Assembly (NCBI GenBank): GCA_030374765.1
Contig: JARGXX010000105.1
Location: forward strand, 1,116,001-1,180,000
Reading direction: 5' to 3'
Origin: Agarophyton chilense
Taxonomy: Eukaryota; Rhodophyta; Florideophyceae; Gracilariales; Gracilariaceae
Length of the DNA stretch: 64,000 nt
The stretch's first letter is position 1, and the number at the start of each line of letters is the position of its first letter. The notes below the pieces were generated by a model. The model ran no database searches. It was given only the letters and a program-made list of their open reading frames with translations, and was not told the DNA's origin. Position numbers and translations under genes: made by a program. This document shows positions 51,948-61,808 of the stretch, piece by piece.

Positions 51948-54900
51948 ATGACAGGATCGCCCTGCCTCCACGCACGCGTTCAAACCCATTCGGTACCACG
52001 TCGGTGCACCTCGCGCCGCCTCGTTTATTCGTCACCGATACCTCAAAGGGGTGGTTCGTCCCCACAAGCAGCATCAGCGCTCGAGAGACGTGAGATGCCG
52101 GTTACCATTGAGGTTGAAGAAGTCGGCGATTCCGAGGGGATTGATACCCCTGCAGTTATGCCTTTAAAGTCGGATTGGTCCCGCTCCACGATACCTCAAA
52201 GGTCTGGAACCGCTCGCGACCGTACGCCGGCAACTGTTGCACCTGAAAGGTCGATGTTGGTAGTACCGGAAAGGTTGGATACGTTGGCCGTCTTCTCAGA
52301 ACGGACTGAGGAGGCTTTACTTCAGAAGGATGTATACCCGCTGGTTTTCACCGCGGCGGTGGAGGTCGAGTCATCACCTCGTTCGTCGCGTCGAGCTACG
52401 GCGTTTCCCACCATGTCAGGTAGCGGCCCATCTCGTGGCCGTGGACGCGGTGGTATTACCAAGAGGGTAACTCGCTCGACTTCTCGAACGCCTACCAACA
52501 TTGGGTTTCGCAGCGTGCCTGTCCCTGCGACACAGTTCTCCCCTGGGACTCCGGCTGACCCGTACCAACGCAGTGCTGGACTTCCTCCGACAACACGAAC
52601 CAATTGGGCTCCCAATCTCGCGTTCGGTGCAGCGAACCGGACGACGAGTTAGTATGGACCTTTTGGTATTACCTTCGACCAGGTGACGAACAATGACCTG
52701 TTGGAGCACGATTGGCCTGTGGCGGTGGGGAATTCGTCATTGCCGGCAGCTCTTACCAGACCACAATTCAATACCTACTTGGGTTCGTCCTGTTGGGACT
52801 GCGAGCGCCTTCGCTCCGTTCCACTGCTCTTGAAGAAACGGGACCAAGAGTCACAACCTCGTCAGGGTCGACTGGAATGTTTCCAGAGTCGGCAGCGTCA
52901 TACACCTCTGAGGTGTTTCATCCCGCCGATATATCCGAGCGACTTGCCGTATGTGCGCATCGAACCGGAGCTGGATTATTACCGTCGATTGGTGGTGCAA
53001 GTGTGCCAGTACCCGTCTATTCCGGAAACTTACCTTCCGGTTTCACCTGACTTGGTTTCCCTGAATCGGCCTTGCACCACTATCAATTGGGCTGACCGCA
53101 GTAGGTGGGGCGGGGATGCAGTGACGGAGAGTCGCGTTCGCACTCGCAACTCTTACACTCGCGTTATGCATATGTTTCATAACGTCGAGTACTTCTCACA
53201 TCCTACGAAGGGCAGACGCGATTGGTACGTTCTTCGACTGGAGTGGTGGGAGTTCTATGAGGTTCCGTTATCGATGAGCGTGCCCACTCCGCCGGTTTTG
53301 GCGTACTTCAGGAGTCAGATTTCTCGGAACCTAGAGCAGTATTACCTCATTTGGTCGATCGCCCTCTCGGAGTGGACCGTGTTGGTCGCCATCCTGACTC
53401 TGGAGGCCGCCCGTTACGGTATCGATTGGGATAGTCGCAATCCCGACTCTGACATATACGGAGATGGTGTTCAACCTGTAGATCTCATCTTCTTCATACC
53501 TCCGAGGGTTGCCCAGGATATTTTCCGATTTGGTTACGAGAACATCGTGGAGGGGACCGATTATACCGTGAAGGATTTGGACTCGTATCTCGGGCAGAGC
53601 AAGAATTACCATTGGGATTCCCATCAAGGTTGGGAGGCTTTCGATCCCGTAACTTGGGAGATTGTGCCTCGCGATGCTCAATATTATCCCGGGGAGCCTC
53701 CTGTTTATGGACCTCCCGCGAGCCCCGAACCATATCACGATACTGTAGAGACACCAGTTGGTCTTTATGCTGGTCCCTTCCCGTCCGAGCCGTTACCTCA
53801 AGGTCGTAAGTGTAGAGCAACGCCCAGTCAGGGGATACTTGAAGATGCAACTCATAGAATGAGGATTGAACCCTCCGAGGGTTATGATTATGATCCCCTC
53901 TAAGGTGTGCTGAGGTGTCACTGTTTTCCGGTTATATTTCGCCTATAAGGGAAAATTCGGATGGCCCATGGTTGGATTGGCCCCGTGATACACGTGGCTT
54001 AATTTTGGCACCGATTTTCGGATATTTGTAGAACGTTGAACTTTTGGGCCCTGGCAGTGGGATCTCCACGTGTATGGCCCTGAGCAGGTGTGCACTACTG
54101 TAGAGTTTAGTTAGTGGGCCCTACTTAGGGAGGCCAGATCTGACAGTCCGAGCTCAGAGTAAATGGGAACCAAGGTTGGTCTTCGATACCTTTAGAGGTT
54201 CTTCATCGCCATCGTTTCGGCCTTACAACCCGGAACGGGCTCTGGTTAGCAACGCCTGCGTAGGGACACGACTCCACTTGGAGAGTGCCCACGTTTGGGT
54301 TCCGTGCAACCACCCCCTTGGGACCGCTCAGACGACCTGCATGCACGATACCCCGTGGGGTTTCTGCTTACTTGTTGCGTGCTTTTTGTGTTTCCTTTCG
54401 AGGACAGGTTTTCGCCCCGGTATTGGGTTTCTTTTGTTGTTTCGCCCCTTTTCTGGTTCTCGGGTCCGGTGCCTGTTAGTGCCCGACCCTCGCCCCGTTT
54501 TTCCTCTTCGCCGGATTTTCCCCCATTTTTTGGGATACCCATACCCATTCCCGATCCAACGGTTTCTACCCCTCACCTCCGTTGATACTGCCGGAATCCC
54601 CCGTGGGAGTTACACTCCACACTACGGGTGGAACGGAGGGCTCTGTCTCTGAGTCTGCCTCCCCCAGGGAACAAGGCTTCGAACACCTTGAGAGCACTTC
54701 CCGTCGCCGGGTTTTGCTCCACAGTAAGTTGCCTATCCCTACGGGTGTGCCTCCTATTCAACTGAGCTCCTCGCGGGTTGCTGGTCCAGTTCGACCTTTG
54801 TTGGCGGGTATTGCTCCTCCTCCTCCTCAACCTTTGATGGATTCTTTGGCCGTGGTCGGTTTGCTGGCTCGAATTCGCCAGTCTTGCGTCACCAACTTTC

Positions 54901-55331
54901 AGAGGGCTGGGCCTACCTCCGTGGTTGCTGCATTAACGCTCCTTGAAGGTTTGCTGCCGCGCCATGCGCAATACATGAAGGCGCTGAACCAACTTGGTGA
55001 GTTCCGGAATCAGTTCCAGTTGGACATGTACCAAATGGCCACCCGTCAGGTTGCCAATCTGGCAAGCGTCTCTGCTGCTGCGCCATCTGATCCTTTGACG
55101 GATACCCTTCTAGGTGCTAACTAGAACCCTGCGGTTTTTCAACCCGCTCCGGCGGTTCCTTTCGTTCATCCTCTTTTGGTTTCGACTCCTCTCCCCAGTG
55201 GCGGGGCTACCGCTCCTTCTCTACCTCCTAGGTCGATGGCTCCTAGCATTTCTTCAATTCTTCCACCGTGGGTAGTCAATAAAAGGGGTCCTTCTGATTT
55301 TCCTGCTCCCAAACCGACAGGTCCTTCTTAA
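51948..55331 (+). pseudogene. Convergent (antisense) ORF of family B retrotransposon
   Basis: One frame runs from an ATG at 51948 (alternative 52094) to TAA at 55331, broken only by TAG at 52650, TAG at 55122 and a 913-bp solo LTR (53811-54723) whose removal with one 5-bp duplication keeps the frame. The parental ORF is about 821 codons. Features in order: Pro/Ser/Thr/Arg-rich N-terminus with an RGRGRGG box, a GFRSV block, a middle rich in Trp, Tyr and Arg, a FDPVTW block, a Pro-rich linker and a helical, Gln-rich segment near LGEFRNQFQLDMYQM. It stops 160 bp from the pol stop. It is homologous by shared blocks to the family A antisense ORF (2466-4292). No known domain is recognised. Confidence 0.75.
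53811..54723. repeat. Solo LTR of family C with 5-bp target duplication
   Basis: 913 bp, ends TGTAGAGCAA and TTGCTCCACA, flanked on both sides by GTAAG (53806-53810 and 54724-54728). It sits inside the antisense ORF of element B; a shorter copy is at 18789-19411. The internal genes of family C are not in the window. Confidence 0.85.
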
Positions 55332-55491
55332 AGTAAATTTTTTTCTCTTCTTGTCTCCTCTACTGTTTCATTTGGTTGTTCTTTCGTGTTATCCCTTGTA
55401 GCTAATCTGACACGCATATGCGTCGACCTTCTGCGGTAAACGCCGTCTTTTCTCCCACTTCTTTAGGCCTGAGTACCACGATGGTCTAAGG

Positions 55492-56698
55492 TTAGCCGTC
55501 TGCAGGCATCGGCTCCTTGCGACGGCGCCAATACCTGATACGGAACTGTGGGGGTATTGCGGCTGGGGGTTCGAGGGTGTCCCCTCCTGGGCCCCAGCCG
55601 TACCACCTGATGGTGTAATTCAGACCATTGTAGGTTCGCGTGAGGCCCACCAGACGTTCAACGGGAAATTCCTCTGAGGTTTGGTCCTGATCTTTCGGGG
55701 GAACGCTACCTCGAGGGTTCATATGTTCCGAGTTGGGAGTTTCGTGTGTGGGAGCCGGGTCGGGACCTCCCGCTGTTCCCGTTTGAGGTTCCATTTCCGT
55801 CCCTATTAGAGGTTTGTAGTCCGGATCATCCCGTTGAAGTTCATCATTCACCTCAATTAGGGTGGGGTCCTCCGAGGGTCGAGTGCGCAGAGCTACCGCT
55901 CTGGGCTCTCGGGCTGAGGTGCCTGCCTCAATGCGGTGTTGAACCGGTTCAGGTGCTACCGTAATACGGTCAATTGATGTCGTATTCGGTATTCCATCTT
56001 TGTCAACAGTAACGGTGTGGTCTGATGCGTTCAATACCTTATAACGTCCCGCTGATTTGAGTAGAAGCTTCGAATTGATATCTCTATTAATAGCTTCATC
56101 GTCCGCTTCATCACCCGGTCGTGGTCCTTTACCTGAAGGTGGGTTATCTATGTAGACATATTGTCCCGAAGATAAAGAGACCACTTTGGTTAGTCTACGG
56201 TCGTAGTCGGCCTTGTACCGCTTCTGGGCTGCAGTGAGACGGCTCTTTGCATGTTTGAGAGCCTTCCTCAACCTCACAAGGGTATTTCGCTTGACCTGGG
56301 CAGGGGTCAGTGCGCCACCTGCAGTGATGGTGGTATGATCTCCCTGCACTACGATACCTGGGGGGTGTCGCGAAAGAACCAAATCAAAGGGAGGGGTCTG
56401 CGTTGACCGGTGTACCTGAAGGTTATTGGAGTAGGTGAGCGGTTGCACCAGCTCATCCCACCCAGTTTGGTGCTCTTCTGTATAGTGTCGTAGCCTTGAT
56501 ATCAATGTGTGGTTAAAGGGCTCGACCTGTCCGCTCGTCTGCGAGTGGTAGGCAGTAGTGAAAAAGTGCTTGAAACCCAAGAGGTTACAGACTGCTTCGA
56601 AGAACTTCGATGCCAGGTCTGAACCATCATCGGTAAGCAGATATAGTGGTGCACCATACGGGTAGACACAATTGTTGAGGTACGCGATCGCCAGCGTG
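55492..56698 (-). pseudogene. Family B integrase second half and chromodomain
   Basis: Begins (minus strand) directly after the solo LTR. It carries the second catalytic Asp in LLTDDGSDLASKFF and the Glu in GQVEPFNHTL, then the integrase tail, a long Pro/Glu/Thr-rich linker and a C-terminal chromodomain (YNGLNYTIRWYGWGPGGDTLEPP). The frame is open from about 56690 to the stop at 55492. Together with 57371-57651 it would have formed one integrase before the LTR insertion. Confidence 0.85.
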
Positions 56699-57365
56699 TG
56701 TAGTAACCGCTCTAACGGAGAGAGCAGACACCTGCGACAGCGTTCGGACTGCCGATGGGTCGCTTGCGGCGAAGGAAAAGGGGTGGTAGAGCTACAACAC
56801 CAGCTAGCTGGAAGTGGGGTGTAAGGCCACTACTCGCCAACGAGGGTGAACAGTGCAACTGTAAAACTTTGATGGAACGTAGGTACGAGACGGCTCGTGA
56901 AGTGGTTGGGGTCTGACTATATATTATAGCTCGTTCGGATCTCCGGTTAAGGAATTCTAAGCGAGGAACAGAATAGTCATGATGCCCATCTTGTCTCCTT
57001 TACTTGGAGTCGGCGCTCACCTCTGGTACACTATATACTGTGTGCCAGGGTGAGTGCCCAAATAAATATATAGATAATACCCAGTGGTCAGCCACTTAGC
57101 CAAACCACTGTATGGGTACGGTCCCTAATGGACGTCTAGCTACAAATGGTAGTAAAACCAGCCACGTGGATCGCCACTACATGCGCCGTTGCAAGCCAGT
57201 CCACTCGTGATACCACGTGCTCCAACAATGTACCCTGCCTCCTGGCATCCTACGCGGTGTGCCGTTTCATATCACAAGTTTGATGACATCACTCACTTAT
57301 GAGTTCCAACCGCGACTTTGCGAAAAACCAACATATCGTATTCCCCGACATAGTAGAATACTACA
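56699..57365 (-). repeat. Solo LTR of family A with 5-bp target duplication
   Basis: 667 bp, TGTAGTA..TACTACA on either strand; orientation is minus by comparison with 4587-5253. Flanked by GCGTG at 56694-56698 and 57366-57370. It splits the integrase gene of element B between the first and second catalytic Asp regions. Removing the LTR and one duplication restores a continuous reading frame. Confidence 0.92.
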
Positions 57366-59517
57366 GCGTGGTTGACTTCGTCTCCTTTAAAGGTATCGCT
57401 CTTGTGAGCTTCGAGAACCTGTCGGTGATTACTAGAATGTGCTGATACCCATTCTTGGTATTGGGAAGGGGTCCTAGAAGGTCTATCGCACCAAACTCCA
57501 GCGCACCCGCTGCTGGAAATAGCTTGAGATACTTTCGATGCTTTCGAATACCACCGCGGGTATGAACACAGGATTCGCATTGACCTACAAAGGTATAGAC
57601 ATCTTGGGCCATATGAGGCCAGTAGAACTGTTGCCTCAAGGTGTAATACATCCTAGTGGTACCGGGGTGTCCCGATAGTCGCTAGTAAAGCGCGAGATAC
57701 ACAACTCTCGGGCGCATCTCCTTCAGAACCACTTTTTGAAGGCTACCATCCAAGGTTGACCTTCTCACGATGTACTCATTGTGGTCCACATCGAATGGTG
57801 ATCCTTTGAAACCATTTGTCAGCCAGGGTTCTGCAGTACGCATCCTCGGCCTGTTCTCGTAAAAATTCCTCCCGGGTTACGGGCATGACGTTCGTTTTCT
57901 CTAGGGTCAGTATCTGCGTTGCCATGTCGGTGTTCCGCAAGGCACCTTCTTCAGGTAAGTCCCAACATCCTTCTAGGTGTTCGCCGGTACCATTTTGGTT
58001 TGATGACACCACAAAGCAAGGTATATCATCGTCCACAGGTTCTGTCTCTAACCCTGAGGTGTATAAGCGTGACATAGCAGCAGCTATGTTGTGCTTGATA
58101 CCTGGACGGGACTGTACGTCGTATTCAAACTCCGACAGTCTCAACCTCCAACGGGCAAGTCTACCAGACGCATCTGCGAGTCCGAGGATCCACCTTAAGG
58201 CGTCTTCGTCCATGCGCAACGTAAAGCGCTCACCATAAAGTTATGGAGGAGCATCAACATGCTCCACTCTACTGCTAGGCGTCCCTTCTCGGTTACCGTG
58301 TAATTCTGCTCCGCCTCATTCATAGCGCGGCTCCAGTACCCGATAGGTAATTTGTCTCCGTTGTGCTCCTCCTGCATGAGACAACAACCAATTGAGGCAT
58401 GGGATGCATCTGTATCCAGCGTGTACGGTAGACCTGTTTCCGGTAACGCTAAGATTGGCGGCGACAACAGCGCTCGTTTCATTTTTTCTCAAAGGTATCC
58501 ATTTCGTCGTTCGATAGATTCTCAAACCGTTCAGGTCCACATTCCTAAAGCTTCTTGTTGAGGGTAGCCGCTATTTTCGCGAATCCCTTCACGAAGCGAC
58601 GATAGACGTTACATAAACCAATAAAGGATCGTACGTCTGTCTGGGATCGTGGCAACTTGACCTCCTGTACGGCTCTTATGTTGCTTGGCGCAACCTCTAG
58701 GGTACCAGGGCCTATGATGTGGCCCAGGTATTCAACCGTTCTGGTAAAGAAGACGCATTTGCGTAGCTTCAGAGTCACCCCCGTCTCAGTTAGGAGGGTT
58801 AGTACGGAGCGTACGTGAGCAAAATGCTCTTCTACCGATCTGAAATAGATGATCACATCATCGATGTATACCAAGGCGGTTGTCCATTTAACCTTCGAAA
58901 GGATGATGTCCAGCGCCCTTTGAAAGGTGGCTGGAGCATTGCGCAACCCGAATGGCATCTGCGTGAAATGAAACAAACCTGCATGGCACGTGAGGGTCGT
59001 TTTGTCTCGATCTTCCTCACCTACAGGTACCTGCCAATAACCACAATTGGAATCCAACGTTGTACATATCTGCGCATCTCCCAAGGAGTCGATGCACTCA
59101 TCTATTCTAGATATCGGGTACGAGTCCCTGACGGTCACGCTATTGAGCCTCCTATAGTCCACACAGAACCTCATACGGTTATCCCCTTTCTTCTGAACCA
59201 GAACCACGGGACGAGCTCAATCTGAGTTGGGTGGTTCAATATCACCTTCTTGGAGCATTCACTCCACTTCTTTGAGTTCTAATTCTCTCGTCCTCGGACC
59301 TCCACGGTATGGTTGTTAATAAATCGGCTCCGAGTCAGGGAGGAGCTGAAGGCGATGCTGTGTGGACTTAATTTGGCCCAGATGGCCTCACCACATAGTT
59401 TCAAACTCCTTAAGAAGGTCGAGAATACGGCCCCACAGTTCACTGTTATCTTCACCGATCTGAACTGTATCTTTCCATTGCCTCTCAGGGTCAGGTTCCT
59501 CTTCTTTGTCTACCGAT
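57366..59517 (-). pseudogene. Family B reverse transcriptase, RNase H and integrase start
   Basis: Minus strand, in pieces with stops between them. From 59517: RT linker (IKSTQHRLQLLPDSEPI, with stops), RT 59207-58545 (FCVDYRRLN, TTLDSNCGYWQVP, MPFGLRNAPATFQRAL, YIDD box in LVYIDDVIIYF), RNase H 58482-58195 (TLDTDASHASIGCCLMQ, cut to DTDASHASIG; VTEKGRLAVEWS with Gly-Arg in place of the usual Glu-Cys), RNase H end and tether 58219-57776, then the integrase zinc finger and first catalytic Asp (57651-57361; CESCVHTRGG, FGAIDLLGPLP). Typical of Ty3/gypsy pol, and inactive because of the stops. Confidence 0.88.
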
Positions 59518-59518
59518 G

Positions 59519-59535
59519 TGTAGTATTCTACTATG
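59519..59535 (+). other. 17-bp stub of family A LTR at the B/A junction
   Basis: TGTAGTATTCTACTATG is identical to the first 17 bp of the family A LTR (compare 57365 reading down). Upstream is element B, downstream the antisense ORF of element A. The stub's last three bases supply an ATG in frame with that ORF. It marks a rearrangement, since a complete LTR does not follow. Confidence 0.75.
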
Positions 59536-60519
59536 CCTCTTCACCGTGCGGAGTTCCGCTTCCTTCGAAAGCGTGACATTCCCTATTGGGATTATTCCCG
59601 TTGGGAACGTCGTACACGATCACGTTTGGGCTATTTGGTGCCGTATCAAATGATCGAGATTGACTGCATCCGGCGGAACGCGCGCTTCGGGCGCTATATC
59701 GGTATTCCGGAGCATTGGGCGGCGATCGAGAGTCCTCGTGGTTGCCCTGTAAAGCTCCCACCGGCTATCTCCTACATCGAGTCCGCGTTGGTTAACGACC
59801 CGTTCTCGGGATATTGGAGGGTGGTTTATACCGAGATTATCGCCAAGATGGCCGTCTTCCTCCTGTGGGATGCTTATGATACCTTTAGAGTTTGGTACAT
59901 GTCGCCCACAGCGCGAAAGTATGCGAGAGAACTCGATATTTCCGTTGTCCTGGGATCCTGTTCGAACCATGCCGACGTCCTCCATCTTGTGGATTTGATC
60001 GACAGTGTCGACTGGTCTGGAGTGCCATCTGATCAATCCGCTCGCGGAACCCGTGCAAGACACTACGACCATTCTCCTGGACGAACAGCAAGTGCTGGGG
60101 ATTTCGTTTTGTACGACCCCTGGACGCGCCAGTTGATCACCTCCGAGCAGGCTCGCTTTCTTCGGGAGAACCCGCGTGACATGCCACCGAACCAGCTTAT
60201 TGGATACGTGTACGATGCTACTCCATCCAAGAACGGAGAGGAACTGTATGAGGAAGCGCCGGGAGCTGCGGCTGAACTCGGTTACGAGGACGAGCCAGAG
60301 CTGGCAGGCGTAGCGACTTCCGTCGATCAATCTGCAGCGGCGGGAGTTGCTCAAGAGTACTGTCATAGGTTTACCCAACAACAGAGTGCAGTGCCGGTCG
60401 AAGATCCAGGCTTGGATCCGCTGAGGCAGTTCCTCTTAGATGCGGGCTTTCCCGTGGACCAAGTTGACGGTATTCGCACACAGCTTCTTTCGAACCTGCG
60501 TGCTCGCACGTCTCTTTGA
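59533..60519 (+). pseudogene. Convergent ORF of family A, right copy, N-terminally truncated
   Basis: 328 codons without a stop, about nine in ten residues identical by eye to 2466-3450 on the minus strand of the left copy. The N-terminal half of the parental ORF is missing; the ATG is provided by the 17-bp LTR stub. Blocks such as YDPWTRQLIT and the acidic C-terminus (LGYEDEPELAG) are kept. That it is open while pol is full of stops is notable, but it could still be chance given the small divergence. Confidence 0.75.
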
Positions 60520-60627
60520 TGATCCTAGAAAAGACTCCTAGTCCACACCCTTGTGGCGATATCTTGATACTAATAAATCTCCGGTGACTTCGTGTCTTCG
60601 CGTTCCCTTCTTATCTTCTAGTCTTCA

Positions 60628-60680
60628 TCTCTTCTCGCTTCTCGAGTTCTTCAATCCTTCTTCTCGCTTCTCGAGTTTGT
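60628..60680 (-). repeat. Tandem repeat spacer of family A, right copy
   Basis: Two units of CTTCTCGCTTCTCGAG on the plus strand, the complement of the repeat at 2156-2360, with a diverged third unit near 60755. Fewer units than the left copy. Confidence 0.8.
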
Positions 60681-60819
60681 CATAGGTTATAATCAGTAAA
60701 TGCCCTTTGCTTGCGTGTCTTCACGTTTCCTCTTCATGATTTCTTGTTTTCTTCTCGCCTTTCGAGTTTTTACTACCTTTGTAGCCCATACTTAGAAATA
60801 GGATGTGCCCATGAGCCCG

Positions 60820-61802
60820 ACTATCGAGGAGTCGATCTCCCTGGGTAGTGGTAATCGCATGCGTCGATGATATCGCAAGAGCTGCGAACGGGGGATATGA
60901 GCTATAGGTTCCCATGTATCCGCTTCCGGAGGAAAACCGTACCAACGGACTCGATACAGTAATTATCTAGTATCTTCATGCTTGCCATGTTCACATATGC
61001 GATCCATGACATATTCCTGGGCGTTTCCCAATGCTTTCGCTGTTGGCGCGAGACTCCTGTTAACAGGTTTGAAATGCCTTAGGGCTGACCCAAGCGTCTC
61101 TGTGTTAGCAGTCTCCGCGTCGCTAAGCGTTCGCTCGTCGACTAACTGTCGTTCTGCCCGCAGGGGCAGTGTACTCATTCCTTGAAAACCTTTCTCATAT
61201 AAAGAGCTATCCTGTTTACCAGGTTCCATAGAAGCGTACTTCTTGCTACTTCTCAATTCCATTCGTGGATGAACTTCCTTCGGTTTATCCGATTCTGACC
61301 GCTGTTCGGTGGATGATGGTGCTTGCACCACGACAGGAGGCGATACCTCTTCTTCTTCCTGCCCACGAGGGATGGGAGCCGATATCGGCGGAACAGCGAG
61401 TGGCGCTTCACCTGAAGGTTCAGCCTGAAGCGGTAAAGGCGCTTTTTCGCGTGCACTCGTTTCCAAGTCCTTGGGGCCAAATTCCAAAACTTCTTTCCTG
61501 CTTTCTGGTTCAATTTCTGTACTTACGGGTGTGCGCGTGCCACGGGGCATATCCCGATACTTCGAGAAGCGGTCGGTGACTACCAATAGGTAGCAATAAC
61601 CTCGCCTTGAGCGAACCAATTCCCCTAGGATGTCGATACAGACGTATTGTAAAGGCGCTTTCGCCTGGAATAACTTCATCGGTTTCCGCTTCCTGTAAAG
61701 CTTCACGCGATTCTCCGCACATGTTGTACACAACCTCACTGTAGCATGGCAGTCCATTTCCAAAGTAGGCCAGTAGAAATCTCTTCTTAGAGTGATGAAC
61801 AA
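60820..61802 (-). pseudogene. Family A integrase with core deletion, and chromodomain
   Basis: The frame from 61802 starts in the zinc finger (CHATVRLCTTC) and reaches the first catalytic Asp (IDILGEL) and VVTDRFSK. It then jumps straight to YRDMPRGTRTPVSTE, which in the left copy lies about 925 bp further on. The second Asp, the Glu and the integrase tail are gone. The junction (about 61553-61567) lies in a short CGAAG.ATCGG-like homology. A nonsense codon at 60963 (GAA to TAA relative to the left copy) truncates the chromodomain, whose remaining codons are recognisable down to about 60840. Confidence 0.85.
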
Positions 61803-61808
61803 CTTCGT

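Larger units (their letters stand above)
50637..59517 (-). mobile_element. Ty3/gypsy chromovirus, family B, 5'-truncated and nested
   Basis: Reading on the minus strand: end of protease/RT linker, reverse transcriptase, RNase H, integrase (split by a solo LTR), chromodomain, then a convergent plus-strand ORF (itself split by another solo LTR) and the 3' LTR at 51259-50637. The 5' LTR, gag and protease are missing; the element stops at 59517 where family A sequence begins. A purine-rich GGATAGGAAGAAGG just inside the LTR (51260 onward, minus strand) fits a polypurine tract. Nonsense codons occur in pol and the antisense ORF. Confidence 0.85.

Noticed and set aside
53918..54208. Segment of about 290 bp absent from the other family C copy, considered as an intron
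   Set aside because: Splicing at the available GT/AG sites does not reproduce the junction seen at about 19310; a deletion fits better.
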